A model generated the notes under the pieces. The model had not been told where the DNA came from, did no database searches, and saw nothing but the letters and a program-made list of their open reading frames with translations. 64,000 nucleotides of DNA. Origin: Citrus sinensis (Eukaryota; Streptophyta; Magnoliopsida; Sapindales; Rutaceae). Numbering within the stretch: position 1 is the first letter of the stretch; the number at the start of each line of letters is the position of its first letter. Positions 10,125 to 22,204 of the stretch are shown piece after piece. The DNA lies in NCBI RefSeq assembly GCF_022201045.2, contig NC_068558.1, forward strand, positions 37,219,501 through 37,283,500. Direction: 5' to 3'. A program made the position numbers and the translations under genes.

Positions 10125-11899
10125 GAGTCCATTTGGGAGCGTGGGCTGTCAAAACTCAACTATTAAGGTGTTTGGTCATATTTGTAGATGGATTTTGGCA
10201 ATTTAGTAGATTTTTTTTTTTTTAGTTTCTACTCCATAGTTATATTTTTTACTCTACAACAGCTGCAGTTTAAAAATTACAGCATTTCACTCTCAAATGC
10301 ACCCTAAAGAAGGGAAAAAAAAAGTAGCTAAGCTACCCATGCAATAAAAAGATTATCAGTTTAGAAGATACTATACTGATAGTCGCTAGACTGTGTATCG
10401 GTTTGTATTATGGTGACAATAAATAATAATAAAAGTGCTTTTCAATTTCTGCGCATTATGTTATCCAAAGAAACCAAATTAAAGTGCTTGTTAATTCATT
10501 TCTCATTGTGCATGCTTCAAGAAATTAATTAGATTATATTCTATATATGTTGAATGGATGTAAATCGACCAAATTGCAGCTGATCAGATGGTACATGCCC
10601 GACAAAAATACTATATGATCATCAAAGTAATCTTTTATATTTGTTTTTTTTTTGTCCAAAATATCTTTACTTATGTCCCATAACAATCATCTTTGCTGGA
10701 TTGTGCTAAATAGCAATAGATTCTTAGTGGTTTTTGAGCTTTCTTGTTATATTATAGGCCAATTCTTTTTTTTTTTTTTTTGGGTTTTGGAACCCACTGA
10801 TAATTTATGATTAGAAACTAAATCAATCTTATAATGACAGGACTTAAAATTAATAATTCGATAAATTTGTTAAAAATTATTCTTTTATAAAATCCAATTA
10901 ATATATAAATTAACAAATAACTAATTTGAAACTAAACATTTATGATTTTCTTTGTTGTATTAACATACTGCATTATCATTTCAGATGAAAAATAATTGTT
11001 ATATTTTATGTGTTATGTTAAGAGAAATGAGAGAGAGATCAACTTAATATGTTGCCTCCAAAAAATCTTCTTCAATAAGTTACTGTGTAATTATGATCCA
11101 TCTTTTAGATATCAAGTAACAGATTCACTCAATCAATTAATAAAGATCAAGTCAGAGATCATACTATTTCTCTACTTAGGAAAAAAAAATTCCTATCATG
11201 AACATGATATCATCTCTACACATTATTAATTTATTAATAAATCAGTAATTATTAATTTATCAACATTCTAATATTCATTAAATGAATAAATTTTTTATGA
11301 TCCTAAAATTATTAATTTACGGAAATTCTTTGGTATACAATTGTGCATGATCGATGAAAAGGTTTTTCTAAACAAATATGTACTTGATAAAAATATGGTT
11401 ACTCTTTTTCTTTTTCATTGTTTTCTTCGAATTACGACTTTCCAACCCATTTTTGTGCCTTCAAATCAATTATTGACGGTTGGTTTATTACTTTCTTATT
11501 ATTTATCCCTTGCTTGCTTAAAAAGGCAACTGTATTCACAGCATTGACAAGAAGACTAGATCCAGATGAGAGAGACAGCAAAGAAAAATAAAAAAATGAA
11601 AACAGAAATCTTGATTATCTCATCTTTAAACAGCTCTGCAACCGATCTGGTTTTCCATGAGGTGCACTCATCTCTAATTTCTCAGGAATCACTATCTTGC
11701 ATAGTTTTTCTTTTCTGCAATCTTCTGTTTTCATCTGCTGTTGAGCTTTTGTTTTAGATCTTTGCTAATCTAGCTAGTGAAAAACCGATTTTATAGTTTG
11801 ATTGTTGTTTATGTTTACTTGTGTAATAGAAAGAAAAAAGACTGAAAAAAAAAACTGGAACCCATCCCTGCTGATGACGATGAAGCAAAGAACCGATGG
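10125..11899. other. P450 3' flank and AT-rich intergenic DNA
   Basis: The P450 3' UTR should occupy the first few hundred bases; AATAAA-like sequences occur near 10420-10435. The rest is AT-rich and holds open frames (10996-11229, 11341-11547, 11566-11757) with no recognisable domain. The last could belong to the N-terminal side of the neighbouring NBS-LRR relic, but I cannot support that. Confidence 0.5.
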
Positions 11900-12660
11900 T
11901 ACTGAGATATTGAAGGGTGATATGGTCGATATATGATTGGGGTTATGGGATGGGTGGAGTGGGAAAAAATTATGTTAGTAAAAGAAATGGCAAGGCGAGC
12001 TATAGAAGACAAGTTTTTTGACAAAGTTATTATTGCTGAGATAACAGTCACACAAGACCAGAAACATAATTTAAGAAAAAATTGCTTATGATTTAGGCTT
12101 GGAATCTGATCAGAATGTATTTGGAAGAGCTGGTCAGAGTGAAGAAACATTATGTTTATTCTGGTAGATTGTGGGTGATTCAGCAAAAGATTTTCTTTCA
12201 TTTGTATTTTGGTTCAATTGATTCAAGCAGATACTTGGCATGCGCATCTGGCTGCAGTTACTGTAGTTGGAAAATGTGCTGGTTTACCACTTGCAATTAA
12301 AACAATTGCAAGTGCACTTAAAAATTAGAGTTTTTGGAGGATGTCTAGAATTGGCTGATGCAAGACAATCCAAGGAATTGATGCAAATGTGTACTCTTCC
12401 ATAGAATTGAGAGTTACAACTTGTTGGAGAGTAAGGAAGTAAAGTAAATGTTAATACTCTATGTTCTACAAAATGATAGTAGTATTCAAATGCCTATAAA
12501 TGGCTTGATGAGGTATGGGATAGGTTTGGTTTTATTTACAAATATTAACGCATTGGAAGTAACAAGGAATAGGTTGTATACACTGGTTGATAATCTCAAA
12601 GGCTGGAGATTGTCTAAATGCATGACATCATTCGTGTTGTTGTGGGTGTGATTCAATAGA
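11900..12660 (+). pseudogene. CC-NBS-LRR type disease-resistance gene relic
   Basis: The plus strand encodes, in shifting frames, the NB-ARC nucleotide-binding domain: a P-loop-like GYGMGGVGK near 11940-11970 followed by a KEMAR-type helix, then an RNBS-A-like KVIIAEITVTQDQ. The GLPLAIKTIA motif (GLPL) lies near 12270-12310. Further on, an LRYGIGLVLF and ALEVTRNRLYTLVDNLK block (12490-12600) and a degenerate MHD-like block (about 12620) follow the order seen in intracellular immune receptors of the RPS2-like class. Several stops and frameshifts separate these parts and the LRR region is not recognisable, so it is dead. The true ends are unclear. Confidence 0.8.
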
Positions 12661-14199
12661 ACAGATAATTGAAGATACAAGCACTGATTGCAATAACTCC
12701 ATGGTTGATAAGGTCTGCAGTTGGTTTAATTTTCCTGTTTAACCCAGTAGCACCTTTGTTGACTATCAAGACTCAAAACTTTCTACCCAAGAATTCATAT
12801 TTCAGATTGGCTGGTGTTAAAGAGTTTATATGTACATGAATGTGAAAGACTGGGAATATTATTTGCTACTTCAAAATTTCAGATCAAAGACACCCAATAG
12901 CCCTATTCTCACTTGATCATAATAAGGTGTGAAATCAAATGATGGCCTATTACTACTTGTACAAATATTTGTCTTGTATAGTTGTATTTGAGGGTAACAT
13001 TCATTTGCTTTCTGCTATACACACGCTACGCAAAACATAAATTAATGATTGCATAAAGAACTTAGTCCGGTTGCTAAGTAGATTACAATATTTGGTAATA
13101 GATTGTTGCTAATCCTTATCAAATTAATCAATGCATGTGTATTGGCATATGTATAGGGAACAATACTCAAGCTTGAAAGGTGGCCCTGAGCCTGAAGAAA
13201 TCCAGCATTCCAGCTTATAGCCATTTTGCAGCTGGTTGTACTGCAACTTGATTTTCATTTTTGAAGAGCAAGATGTTTGAAACATCTATCACACTAGGTC
13301 CCGACATTCCTAACTAAGGAAGGAAATATTGTAAGAACGACTGCTTATCCAGCATCTTTTATGAGTGAAAGAATTAATTGATTTGTGAATGTAAGTTGAA
13401 ATCAACTAGTACTGTAGCTTAATGATCTGCATATTGGTTATATACGTAAATGATAATTGTGCTTACACAATGTGCGAAGAGTCATTCCTTACCGCTGAAG
13501 CTTAAGAGCAAGATAATTTTGCTCAAGCGAAATGACCAACTTCATCACTTGTCATAACCATATTCATGCTTAATTCATCAATCAATGCATTCTGCTGCTA
13601 ATATGATTACATAATGAAGTGGAGCAAGTTTGTTTCAAAAGCCCGCATGGCAATCTTCTATAATACAGGATAATGTTCACCACAACACTCGCACCATTTC
13701 CCTACACATTTGCACAATATATGCACACAATAACATGCCAAAATATTAGGGATTGAAGACTTGAGGTCCACATTTTTAAAAATTTTTTTTTAAAGATTGG
13801 GACAATAAACTCACAAAAAAACTTTAACTAAAATGCACCGATTATGCAATTCCTTTTACCCATTGCCAGCCCAATTGTTTTTTAAAAATGCCAATGTCCA
13901 GGAAACAAAAGGGACAGATAAAACATAATCTAACTGAAAAAAAAAGGATTAATGGGAGAAAAATCAATAAAACTTACGAGGATGGACTGTATTTAGCATT
14001 TTCAATGCTGTTGCAGTGAAAAAATCTGAGGCATTTATGCTGCAGAGTTGCACTTGGTTTGATAAAGCTTCCCGTTCTACATTGGGAACTAGTAACATTA
14101 GAACTTCAGTTTAAGTGCGAATTGCAAAATTTCTGACTACACATGTAAGCGGGTTCCAAAAAAACTGCAATTACATGTATTGGTCGGATTACACGACTT
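12661..14199. other. Intergenic DNA, possibly eroded LRR sequence at the left
   Basis: The first few hundred bases after the NB-ARC relic may be LRR remnants, but no leucine-rich repeat register can be followed. The rest holds nothing I can name. Confidence 0.4.
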
Positions 14200-15400
14200 C
14201 TTCAAGCATTAGACACCTTTCTAATCTTCTCCTTACCATCTAAATGCTGTTTAAATGCCTCCTCTGCCCTCTTCATTGCTTCATACAAATATCCTAAAGT
14301 TGATCCGTATCCATCTGTGAGTTCAACAACTTGAAGCTGCAAAACTTCCACCACATTTCTCCCATTACTCCAAAATTCTGTAGAATGAATAGCTTTATGC
14401 ACAGCCTCAAGTGCACGATTTACACTACTCGACCCTTCCTGTACACAAGATGAACAATCATGTGGCAGCTGCAATGCTCGTAATTATTTTTCAGCTTCCA
14501 AGATTGAATTGAGCATAAATAATTCGATGGCAATCTTAGCCAGGCCACCTCGATTCTTTCTTGGGAGCAAAGCTATATAATGCTTGACAACAATTTGAAT
14601 ATCAGTTTTGCATAACTGAGTAGTCTTATGAATCTAGGGAACATAAAGGTATATGAGTAGCAAAAGTGCTCCAAGTTCACCATCAGCACATTTGGACGGG
14701 TGTATCCATGAGTGTTTCAGGATAATCATCTCCACAACTGCATTGAAAAAGTGTCCTCTAAACTCAGCAGAATGGTCCACCATAGAATCATCACTATCAT
14801 CGAGGATGAGCTGAACAATATGCTCGGGTCCCAAAGATTCAATCGTCGAACATATGCTATCTATAAAATGATGAAATGACATCCCTTCCTCAGGAACTAT
14901 AATTTAATCCACATAAACCAAGCCACCAGGGGTATACGCGAGAAAGTTCACACACACAAGTTTTGAATTTTTCACTACCTTAGATATGATCAGTGGTAAA
15001 AACTTTCTTGACATCTGCAACGTATTCCTCAATTTCATTCTTGACACCGAGGATCAATTGTGAATTGAGAACTGAGTAACTTGGTTTTCTGTAACGAGGC
15101 CCAATTTCTGCAATGCTCTTCAGCAAGTGACCAATAATCGTGTAGCTCGATGAAAATTATTAGCTTTCTTTTTGGGAGCTGAAGTTGAAATGATTTCAGG
15201 TTGTGGATCATTATTTGAAGAGATCGTCAAATTCCGGTTTTCTTAATTTGAGGAGCATGAATTGCTTGAAGTGCTTCAATTTGAACATCTTCACGAACAT
15301 TTGGGCAAATTTCAATGCCCCGGCCTTTTAACTCCAGATAAATGCGATTTAATCCTAGCTAGGCCCCCAGCAAAAGTGCTTTCATCATATATATGTGGGA
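14200..15400 (-). pseudogene. hAT-family transposase relic (BED finger plus DUF659)
   Basis: Reading the minus strand, about 15390-15240 gives a BED-type zinc-finger tail (GGLARIKSHLSG, then a CPNVREDVQ-like block after a frameshift). About 14950-14640 gives the DUF659 region (VNFLAYTPGGLVYVD, then TIESLGPEHIVQLILDDSDD). The open segment 14202-14474 continues with a GYLYEAMKRAEEAF block seen C-terminal to DUF659 in plant hAT transposases. Stops and frame changes separate the parts, and the C-terminal dimerisation domain was not identified. The parts are in the right order, so this is one decayed gene. Confidence 0.75.
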
Positions 15401-15479
15401 ATGGAGAGAAAAGAAAACTAAAAAAGATGCAACAAGAAAAAATAATTTCCTTAACTTTTATCAAATAGAGAAAGAAGCA

Positions 15480-15512
15480 TCATATATATATATATATATA
15501 TGTGTGTGTATG
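15480..15512. repeat. (TA)n/(TG)n microsatellite
   Basis: A TA run followed by TGTGTGTG. It is a simple repeat only. Confidence 0.85.
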
Positions 15513-15867
15513 TTGTTGCCGAGGAAAATTAAGACTTACGAAATTAACTTTTGGTTGGAAGCCCAGTGGAAGAGAGAACGCCAATCAAGAACTTGCAGGT
15601 AGTTATCTTTATCTCTTAGATGCCTATTATTGTTTCTGATTTTGTGACAAATACAGAGACTTTTTGTGTTGCAGGTTGTTGCTTTGCATATAAGGCATTG
15701 TTATCGCAACCAAGCCTTGGCACGGCCTAAGGCGGTGACACAATTCTTGTACTCAACGTCCGCACCTTACTGTGGCCACGTCTGTCTGTTAAAATTAAAG
15801 TTGAGGAAATTTCATTAAAATGAAAATAGAATGATCTTGGAATATATATTCATAATCATTCTCAGGT

Positions 15868-16120
15868 TACAAAGCCATGCAGTGTAATAATATTAAAATC
15901 TGACTCTATTAAATTCTATATTTTAAAAAATTGTTTGCTTGAAAAAAAATAAGAGCGCTCACACTAAATAATAATCTTAATATATATATGTGTGTGTGTG
16001 GGTGTGGAAGTGTGCGTGCGTAAAGCTATGCATTATAATAATATTAAAATTTGACTCTATTAAATTTTATGACTTAAAAGCTGTTTGCTTGAAAAAAAAA
16101 AAAAATTAAGCGCGCCCATG
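15868..16120 (+). repeat. Two-copy direct repeat, ~150-bp spacing
   Basis: About 15870-15960 and 16024-16116 share AAGC(C/T)ATGCA, TAATAATATTAAAAT(C/T)TGAC, TCTATTAAATT and TGTTTGCTTGAAAAAAAA, in order. The second copy ends in AAGCGCGC against AGAGCGC in the first. A TA/TG simple repeat separates them. Confidence 0.8.
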
Positions 16121-17192
16121 TGTATATAAAGGATCTCGCACTTTAGTTGCGGATTGCAATTAGAGTCGCTCTTAAGTCACCCTTTATTGTTGCTACTTGA
16201 TGTACAATATACATCCGTGTATCTGCGAAAAAAAAAAAAAAGAAACAAATAATGAAAAAAGATAATTTTGAGATTTAGTTGAGAATATTTATAAAACATG
16301 AATTTGCTAAACTTTTAATATAACATGACAACATTACTGCTCTTGACACCTATCTAACACGGTCCCTTCAACATACAATTGTCTTACAAAAAAGTAGATC
16401 AATATTTTGGGAGACTCTAACAACAAAAAGGTAAATATTATTAACACTAAAATTTAGGATTAGATTAGTAATGTTTTAGTTTTTAAAAATAATTGTTGTT
16501 AGTTGTACTATAGAAATAATTAGTTTTGAAAATAATTAATTAAATGTTTGGTAAATTTATTTTTAAAAGTACGGTCAGTTTTAAAAGCAATCGCATGTAT
16601 TTGATAAATCTTATTGTTAAACTATTATAAGAATATAAATAATTGAATTGAATATAATGTTGATTAAAATTTATTTAAACATTTATAAATATGTATATAA
16701 AATATTTTTTATCATGTACATTTAATAATTGATAACTAAAATAAGTATTTTATATTTTTATTTTTGTTTTGTTGTCTCAATATAATTGGTAATAATAGTC
16801 TCCTAAAATTAACGATTTTATTTTCCAACTAATAACAATAATTTTAGATTTGTATAATATATATGAGGATATGTATGAAATTATATTAGATATAAAAGTG
16901 ATTCTCATAATCAGATCTGCTTTTCAAATCTATCGTAGGATGGAGTGATTTTAACAAAAGTATTTTTTAAAAAAATTTTACAAAACACCAAATTGTACTT
17001 TTATTTTTTTAAAATCACTTTTGACTCTCTTAAAAACAATCCCAAGCTAGCCCTTAGTGTCTTGATAACATGTTATATGATTTATAATATCATTATGTAA
17101 TCAATAAGTTTTTGCTTGAAACTTTTACTTGACTTTGAGCTGTTGAGAATGTCAACAAATTCATCAACCCGTCAATTTTTTGATACCTCAAC

Positions 17193-17865
17193 TGTGTGTT
17201 TAGTTCTTGAATTGGGGAATCAGAATTTAAAATTGGAATAATTGACAAAATAAGAGTGGTAAACAGAATTGGAATCACGTGGGGTTTAAGAATTATTCCC
17301 ATAGATTTGATTCCGGGTTGGGAATCAAACTCAGACTTCCAAAACTACCCTGTTAAATTTTCATAATCCCAAATTGCCCTCAGTCAAGTTACATTATTTT
17401 TTGCATTTTGGTCCCTGCAGAATTTATGAAAATTTCCATAAGTTTTGTATTATTTGTAAATAGGTCCTTCATTATTTAATTATAATAAGTAATCATCATT
17501 ATCATTTATATCATTTATATCATTATTATTATTATTAGTTATTATTATTGTCATCATCATTATTTTAATAATAATTATTATTATTAAAATTGATTGATTT
17601 TATTATTTTAATTAATATTATTGTCATTATTATGATGATTATTAGTTCTATTATTGTATTTATTCTTATTATTATCATTTATAAAAATAATACTAGAGAC
17701 AATAATTAATAAAGGACATTTTAATAACTTGTAATAGTTTATTTTATTTTCAAGATAAAGTGAACACATCAATAGACATATCATTCATTCTGATTATTGT
17801 AGTTCAAGTAAACAACTTATTCTGACTGCAATTCCTTATTTCAATTCCAGTTTATTAAACGCACA
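17193..17865. mobile_element. Possible non-autonomous terminal-inverted-repeat element (MITE-like)
   Basis: The left end reads TGTGTGTTTAGTTCTTGAATTG; the reverse complement of the right end reads TGTGCGTTTAATAAACTGGAATTG. These are imperfect inverted termini about 24 bases long. The interior is noncoding and largely (ATT)n/(CAT)n-like simple sequence. No clear target duplication was found, so the class is unknown. Confidence 0.45.
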
Positions 17866-18369
17866 ACGAGAGTACTTAGATTTCAAAAAGATGTGAAAGA
17901 CAACATTAATTTTTCTAAATTGCCAAATTAAGATATTACTAGAATTTACAATTTTTTTAAAAAACACTTCACGAGGATACGCTTCACCACTGTCCGAGGA
18001 AGATTTCCTCAGCAAGATATCAACTATAGCTTTAGTACGACCTTTTTACTCTTGTCATGTAGATCATCAACCATACATCAATCGAAGTTATGTGAGACTA
18101 CGATTTACTTTGAAGCTATGCCCCTTGATAAATGGGATGGATAACTTGAAGGTTTGAAATCTCTTTTTAACTCAAGCATCCAAAGACCCTCAATGCTACT
18201 AGGGACCCCTTTTTTTGCCCATCTCACCAGGAAAAGTTTTGGGTGAAATGGGATAACCCCCGAGGAAGCTCGCGAAACCTACAGTAGCGTCACTAAAACG
18301 ATTGCTACCAGAAGTAGAAAAACACAAGGGAAATCACTCATGTTTCCATCATTAAAAGCCTGGAGAACC

Positions 18370-18530
18370 CTCGCAGTAGAGCTATCAGGCTTGTCTTACA
18401 ACTTTCTTAACTACAATAATTTTTCCAACTCCTCCCATCCCGTAAACCCAATGTTGACCTTATCATCTCCTAACAACTCCATAACAACTTATAATACTAA
18501 ATTTTGTTAACTCTTATCCCCTTATAAACA
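18370..18530 (-). pseudogene. Second NBS-LRR fragment (P-loop region only)
   Basis: The minus strand gives a VMELLGDDKVNIG-like lead-in and, after a frame change, VYGMGGVGKIIVVKKVVRQA followed by a stop. This is the kinase-1a/P-loop neighbourhood of an NB-ARC domain, with an Ile after the P-loop Lys where Thr is normal. Flanking sequence down to about 17940 is not identifiable. It is a short fragment, opposite in strand to the relic at 11900. Confidence 0.65.
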
Positions 18531-18899
18531 TTAGTTATGTCCTTCCTAAATCAACATGAAGGCAGGAAAAGGTGCTAAAATTGTCTTTTCATGAGATTAT
18601 GAACACAAAACAAAATTGTTGTTGCTTGACTTCTTATTCCTCAACTTATGTGACACCCTGTGATAATTTAGAGAACGATTTAAGTTAAATGATGTATAAC
18701 ATCAATTAGTAACATAAATCAATTCTGTTATATAAATATTAAAACGTAAAACTAATAACAAATAATAAAATACTTTTGAAGAAACAAATGACGGCTTATT
18801 CCCTCTAAAAAATAAGGAAAAAATAAGAAACAAATTATATAATTTAATTGTTACCAATGCATTTTAATCTTAAATTTTCTTTCTAAAAAAATATTAATC

Positions 18900-19140
18900 T
18901 CTTATTATTGAGATTTAGAATTCATGATGGATTTATAGCAGATTTGGATTTTAATTTTTTTTTTTTTTTGGATTTGGAGCAGATATAGATTTTTATTTTT
19001 TGTTTCGGATCTAGATATGGAGCGAAAAATATAGATCCATGACGGATCTGAAGCAGATACGGATCTTAATTTTTATTACGGATTTGGATCTGGAACAATG
19101 TATATCCAATCCATATTTGCTCCATTGCCATCCCTAGACA
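18900..19140. repeat. Degenerate GGATCTGGAT-rich repeat
   Basis: The segment is built from variants of GATTTGGA, GATCTGGA and AGCAGATA(C/T)GGAT. It ends in TTGCTCCATTGCCATCCCTA, whose complement TAGGGATGGCAATGGAGCAA is a start seen on many plant non-autonomous elements. The other end is not defined. Confidence 0.5.
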
Positions 19141-20999
19141 GTCCAGTAAGATCTGTTATAATAAATTTATCAAATAATGTCAATAGATTTCTTTTTCTTT
19201 TTTGAAAACAATGTCAATAGATTTCTAATTGTAAATATCAGTCGATTTTTAACTATAATTTATCAGTATAAACAAAAATAATAAAAATAAACAAATGGAT
19301 CCTTTTTAAAATTACTTTTGTGAAATTATCTTTAGTGCAATTACTATGATTTTTTAATATGAAAATATAATGACTTGGCCAGTTGTTTAATATAATAAAT
19401 TAATAATACATCAATCTTGCTGCGTTCCATATTTTAGTGCTGAAAAAGATTTTTTTTAAAAAAAATCTTTCCATTTCTTAATCAATGTATTTATTTTTTC
19501 TGTTGTTTTATTGACGATTGTTTTTTCTACTATTATATTTAATAACGTTTCCTGTACTAATAATTATTTGGAATTCCTTTTTGATATGATAAAATTTTTG
19601 TTGCAAATAAATAATGGTGAAGTTATTTAATAATGTATCCTGTATGAGAAAATATATATTCACATAAATAAAGGTGAGGTTATTTGAGCCTATTAAATAA
19701 TAACTAAATCCATTTATTTAATCAACACATTATTAAATTTAAAATATAAAATTTTACTTTATAAACTCACAATACTTAAAACACCCCTATTAAACTAATT
19801 ATTATATTTTCCCTTACCCTCTTCCTTTGTGTTTAATCATTTTCTTCATCTATTTCTTATTTTTCTCAGTACTTTCTTTATCACTGTTTTAGACCCAAAT
19901 TCTTTAATTTTTTTATAGCTTTATTTCCTCTCAAATTTTAACGGTGGTGTTGTTGCAAATCACTCCAAATGCTTGACAGATTAAGGAAACAACTAATAAT
20001 AAAAATAATTATAATTATTCAAAGCAACTAAATTCAAGTTGTTAACAGCTCTCGAATGAGCTCTTTTATTTTCATATACAAAAATAGAGAGAGCCTTTAT
20101 TACCAGACCTAAAAATGTTGGGAAGAAAGTACAGTTGAAACTTGAAATCAAGATGTTTTTTGAGCTAAATCCAAATATTTATCCAATTCATTGAATCTTC
20201 ATTTCATTTTATTAAAAATAATTCAGTAAAAGGGCATAAATTCAAAGAAACATGAGAGTATTAAACCATCAAAATGTTTGGTATAGTTTTCTGAACATGG
20301 TTTTTCAAGCTACTACTAATAAAGCTTTTGGCAGAATAAATATTTATTTGTTTAGCTGTCAAACCTTTATTAGAAAATATAAAATCACTCTAATAAATAA
20401 TTTTTTTAAAGTTATGTTATAAAATGAATAAATTTAAATTTTGAAATAAAATAACGTTGCTATAAACAAGTTCAAAAATTAAAATTTTATGTTTAGCCCC
20501 TCAATTTTTACTTAATTTTGTTAAAGCCTGGTAAATTTTAATGTTTATCTATTATAGCCTCAATGTTGGCCTCTTCAATTTTATAAATTGTACCTCATAG
20601 CCTAAACAAGATTATAATTTTTCTATTATGATTTATGACCCAATGAAACCAAAATCCTAGTTCTATACTTTCATCACTGAATATTAGTGTAAGGACAACT
20701 ATCTCACGAGCACATGTTTAGGTTTAACTTCAATGGAAGGGGGACAAATTAAAAAAAAAAAAAGGGGAGAGCACCCAACGACATCATTTTAGAGACCAAG
20801 AACTACATGATTGCCCATTTCATTTCATTATGGACGATAGAGGGTGCATCTAGCATGTCATTTACAATTGATGGTGTAAGGTATCATCATGCTATCAATA
20901 TATGAAAAATGATGATTGATGACATATTTCTTAGGACAAGAACTATGTACCACTACTATGTAGTAATATAATTACTCAAAATATTACTCTTTTTTAATG
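19141..20999. other. AT-rich intergenic DNA, no gene seen
   Basis: Only low-complexity and repeat-like sequence is visible, such as the TTTAGCCCCTCAATTTTTAC type block near 20490. No recognisable protein was found on either strand. Confidence 0.5.
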
Positions 21000-21560
21000 T
21001 GTGAGAAGTTGAGTTCACACTTGTCATTTATTAAGAGGGACCTCACTATCTCTTAAGGTAAAAAATAAGTATGGATCCCATTTTCAAATGTTATAAAATG
21101 ATGGTTGACTCTTCTTACTATCTATTTATTAAGTTACTCTCCGTGTCACAACCAAGTAAGATTTTGGTCCAGTTGTCGTAGCTTCTTTGCTTTATTGTTA
21201 GGATTTACCATAGAACTTGATGAAGTTAACAAGTGTGTACCCCAATTTCCGCTGATATTAAATGGTGGTTGACGGCTCCACTATCTCTTAAGTTACTTTT
21301 ACCATATTTAATACGTATAGGAAGTTGAGTTCACAATTGTCATTTATATAAGTGGTGGGCTCCATTGAATCAAACGTCAGATTTATACCGATAGTAAGTG
21401 TGGACCCCACTTTCTATCGTTACAAAATGATATTTGGTGGGTCCCACCATCTCTTAAATTGCTCTCCATATTATAGTTAAAGACAGATTTTAGTCCAGCT
21501 GTCGAAGCCTCTTTCCTTCTTTCTTTATGAAGTTTACCTTGAAACTTAATGATGTGGTAG
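21000..21560 (+). repeat. Diverged tandem repeat, ~316-bp period, upstream of FPA
   Basis: About 21000-21232 and 21316-21556 align in order: GAAGTTGAGTTCACA, TTGTCATTTAT, a GTGGAT/ACCCCA block, ACAAAATGAT, CTCTTAA, TTACTCTCC/TTGCTCTCC, and a final TTTTGGTCCAGTTGTCG / TTTTAGTCCAGCTGTCG followed by GAA/TAGC(C/T)TCTTT. The extra GTGGTTGACGGCTCCACTATCTC block at about 21260 suggests a further partial copy. Confidence 0.7.
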
Positions 21561-21952
21561 TTATTTCTCTATACAAACAAGCACATAATTCTTAATTAAG
21601 TGATTTTTTTAATACTAATTACACATCAGATTATTAATATTTACAATTTATGAAATACATGTTTAGACAGATAACCCTCACAGACGAGAATGTTTCTACT
21701 CTACTCGTATTTTATAAAAGAGAAGGACTTACTTGTGAGGGCAGCAACTCAATCACTCATCTTGAGGCTTAATTAAGTGATGTTAGAGCTACAAACAATG
21801 TATAAAATTACTTTGTACAAAGGGATGTGTGATGTGGCACTTTTAAGGATTTGCAATCGCACGCACTGTAGAAAAGAGTAACCGCACAAAGGGACACCAT
21901 CTCAAACAAACGGACCCTATCTTATCCCCCTCATTTTTAACCTTCTCCATAG

Positions 21953-21960
21953 TATATATA
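21953..21960 (+). promoter_or_regulatory. TATA box of FPA (putative)
   Basis: TATATATA lies about 250 bases before the FPA start codon. It is followed 30-40 bases later by a pyrimidine-rich, CT-repeat leader (TCTCTTTCGCTCACTC) typical of a plant transcription start. No other box in the region fits as well. Confidence 0.6.
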
Positions 21961-22145
21961 CCCCTCACCACCTTATCGTTTTTACAATCTCTTTCGCTCA
22001 CTCAATTTTAAAATTTCAATTTCTAGGGTTTCTCTCCTTCTCACATCTTTGTAGATACGTAGTGTAGTTAACGGTGTTGATTTCCTCTGCTAATCAAGTT
22101 CAAATTCTATCAATCTCAAAACCCTAATTTCTCCGGCAATTTGTA

Positions 22146-22190
22146 CGTTCGTTCGTTCGTTCGTTCGTTCGTTCGTTCGTTCGTTCGTTC
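22146..22190 (+). repeat. (CGTT)11 microsatellite in the FPA 5' leader
   Basis: Eleven tandem CGTT units end only 14 bases before the ATG and run straight into AATC repeats. The tract is transcribed and would sit directly ahead of the start codon. Confidence 0.95.
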
Positions 22191-22204
22191 AATCAATCAA
22201 ATCA

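Larger units (their letters stand above)
15401..17192. other. AT-rich intergenic DNA with a local duplication
   Basis: No protein-like frame was found. It includes the two-copy repeat listed at 15868-16120 and AT-rich stretches between 16250 and 17190. Confidence 0.5.

Noticed and set aside
11815-12201. 128-codon open frame on the minus strand
   Set aside because: It is the antisense shadow of the NB-ARC relic, whose plus-strand motifs are clear.
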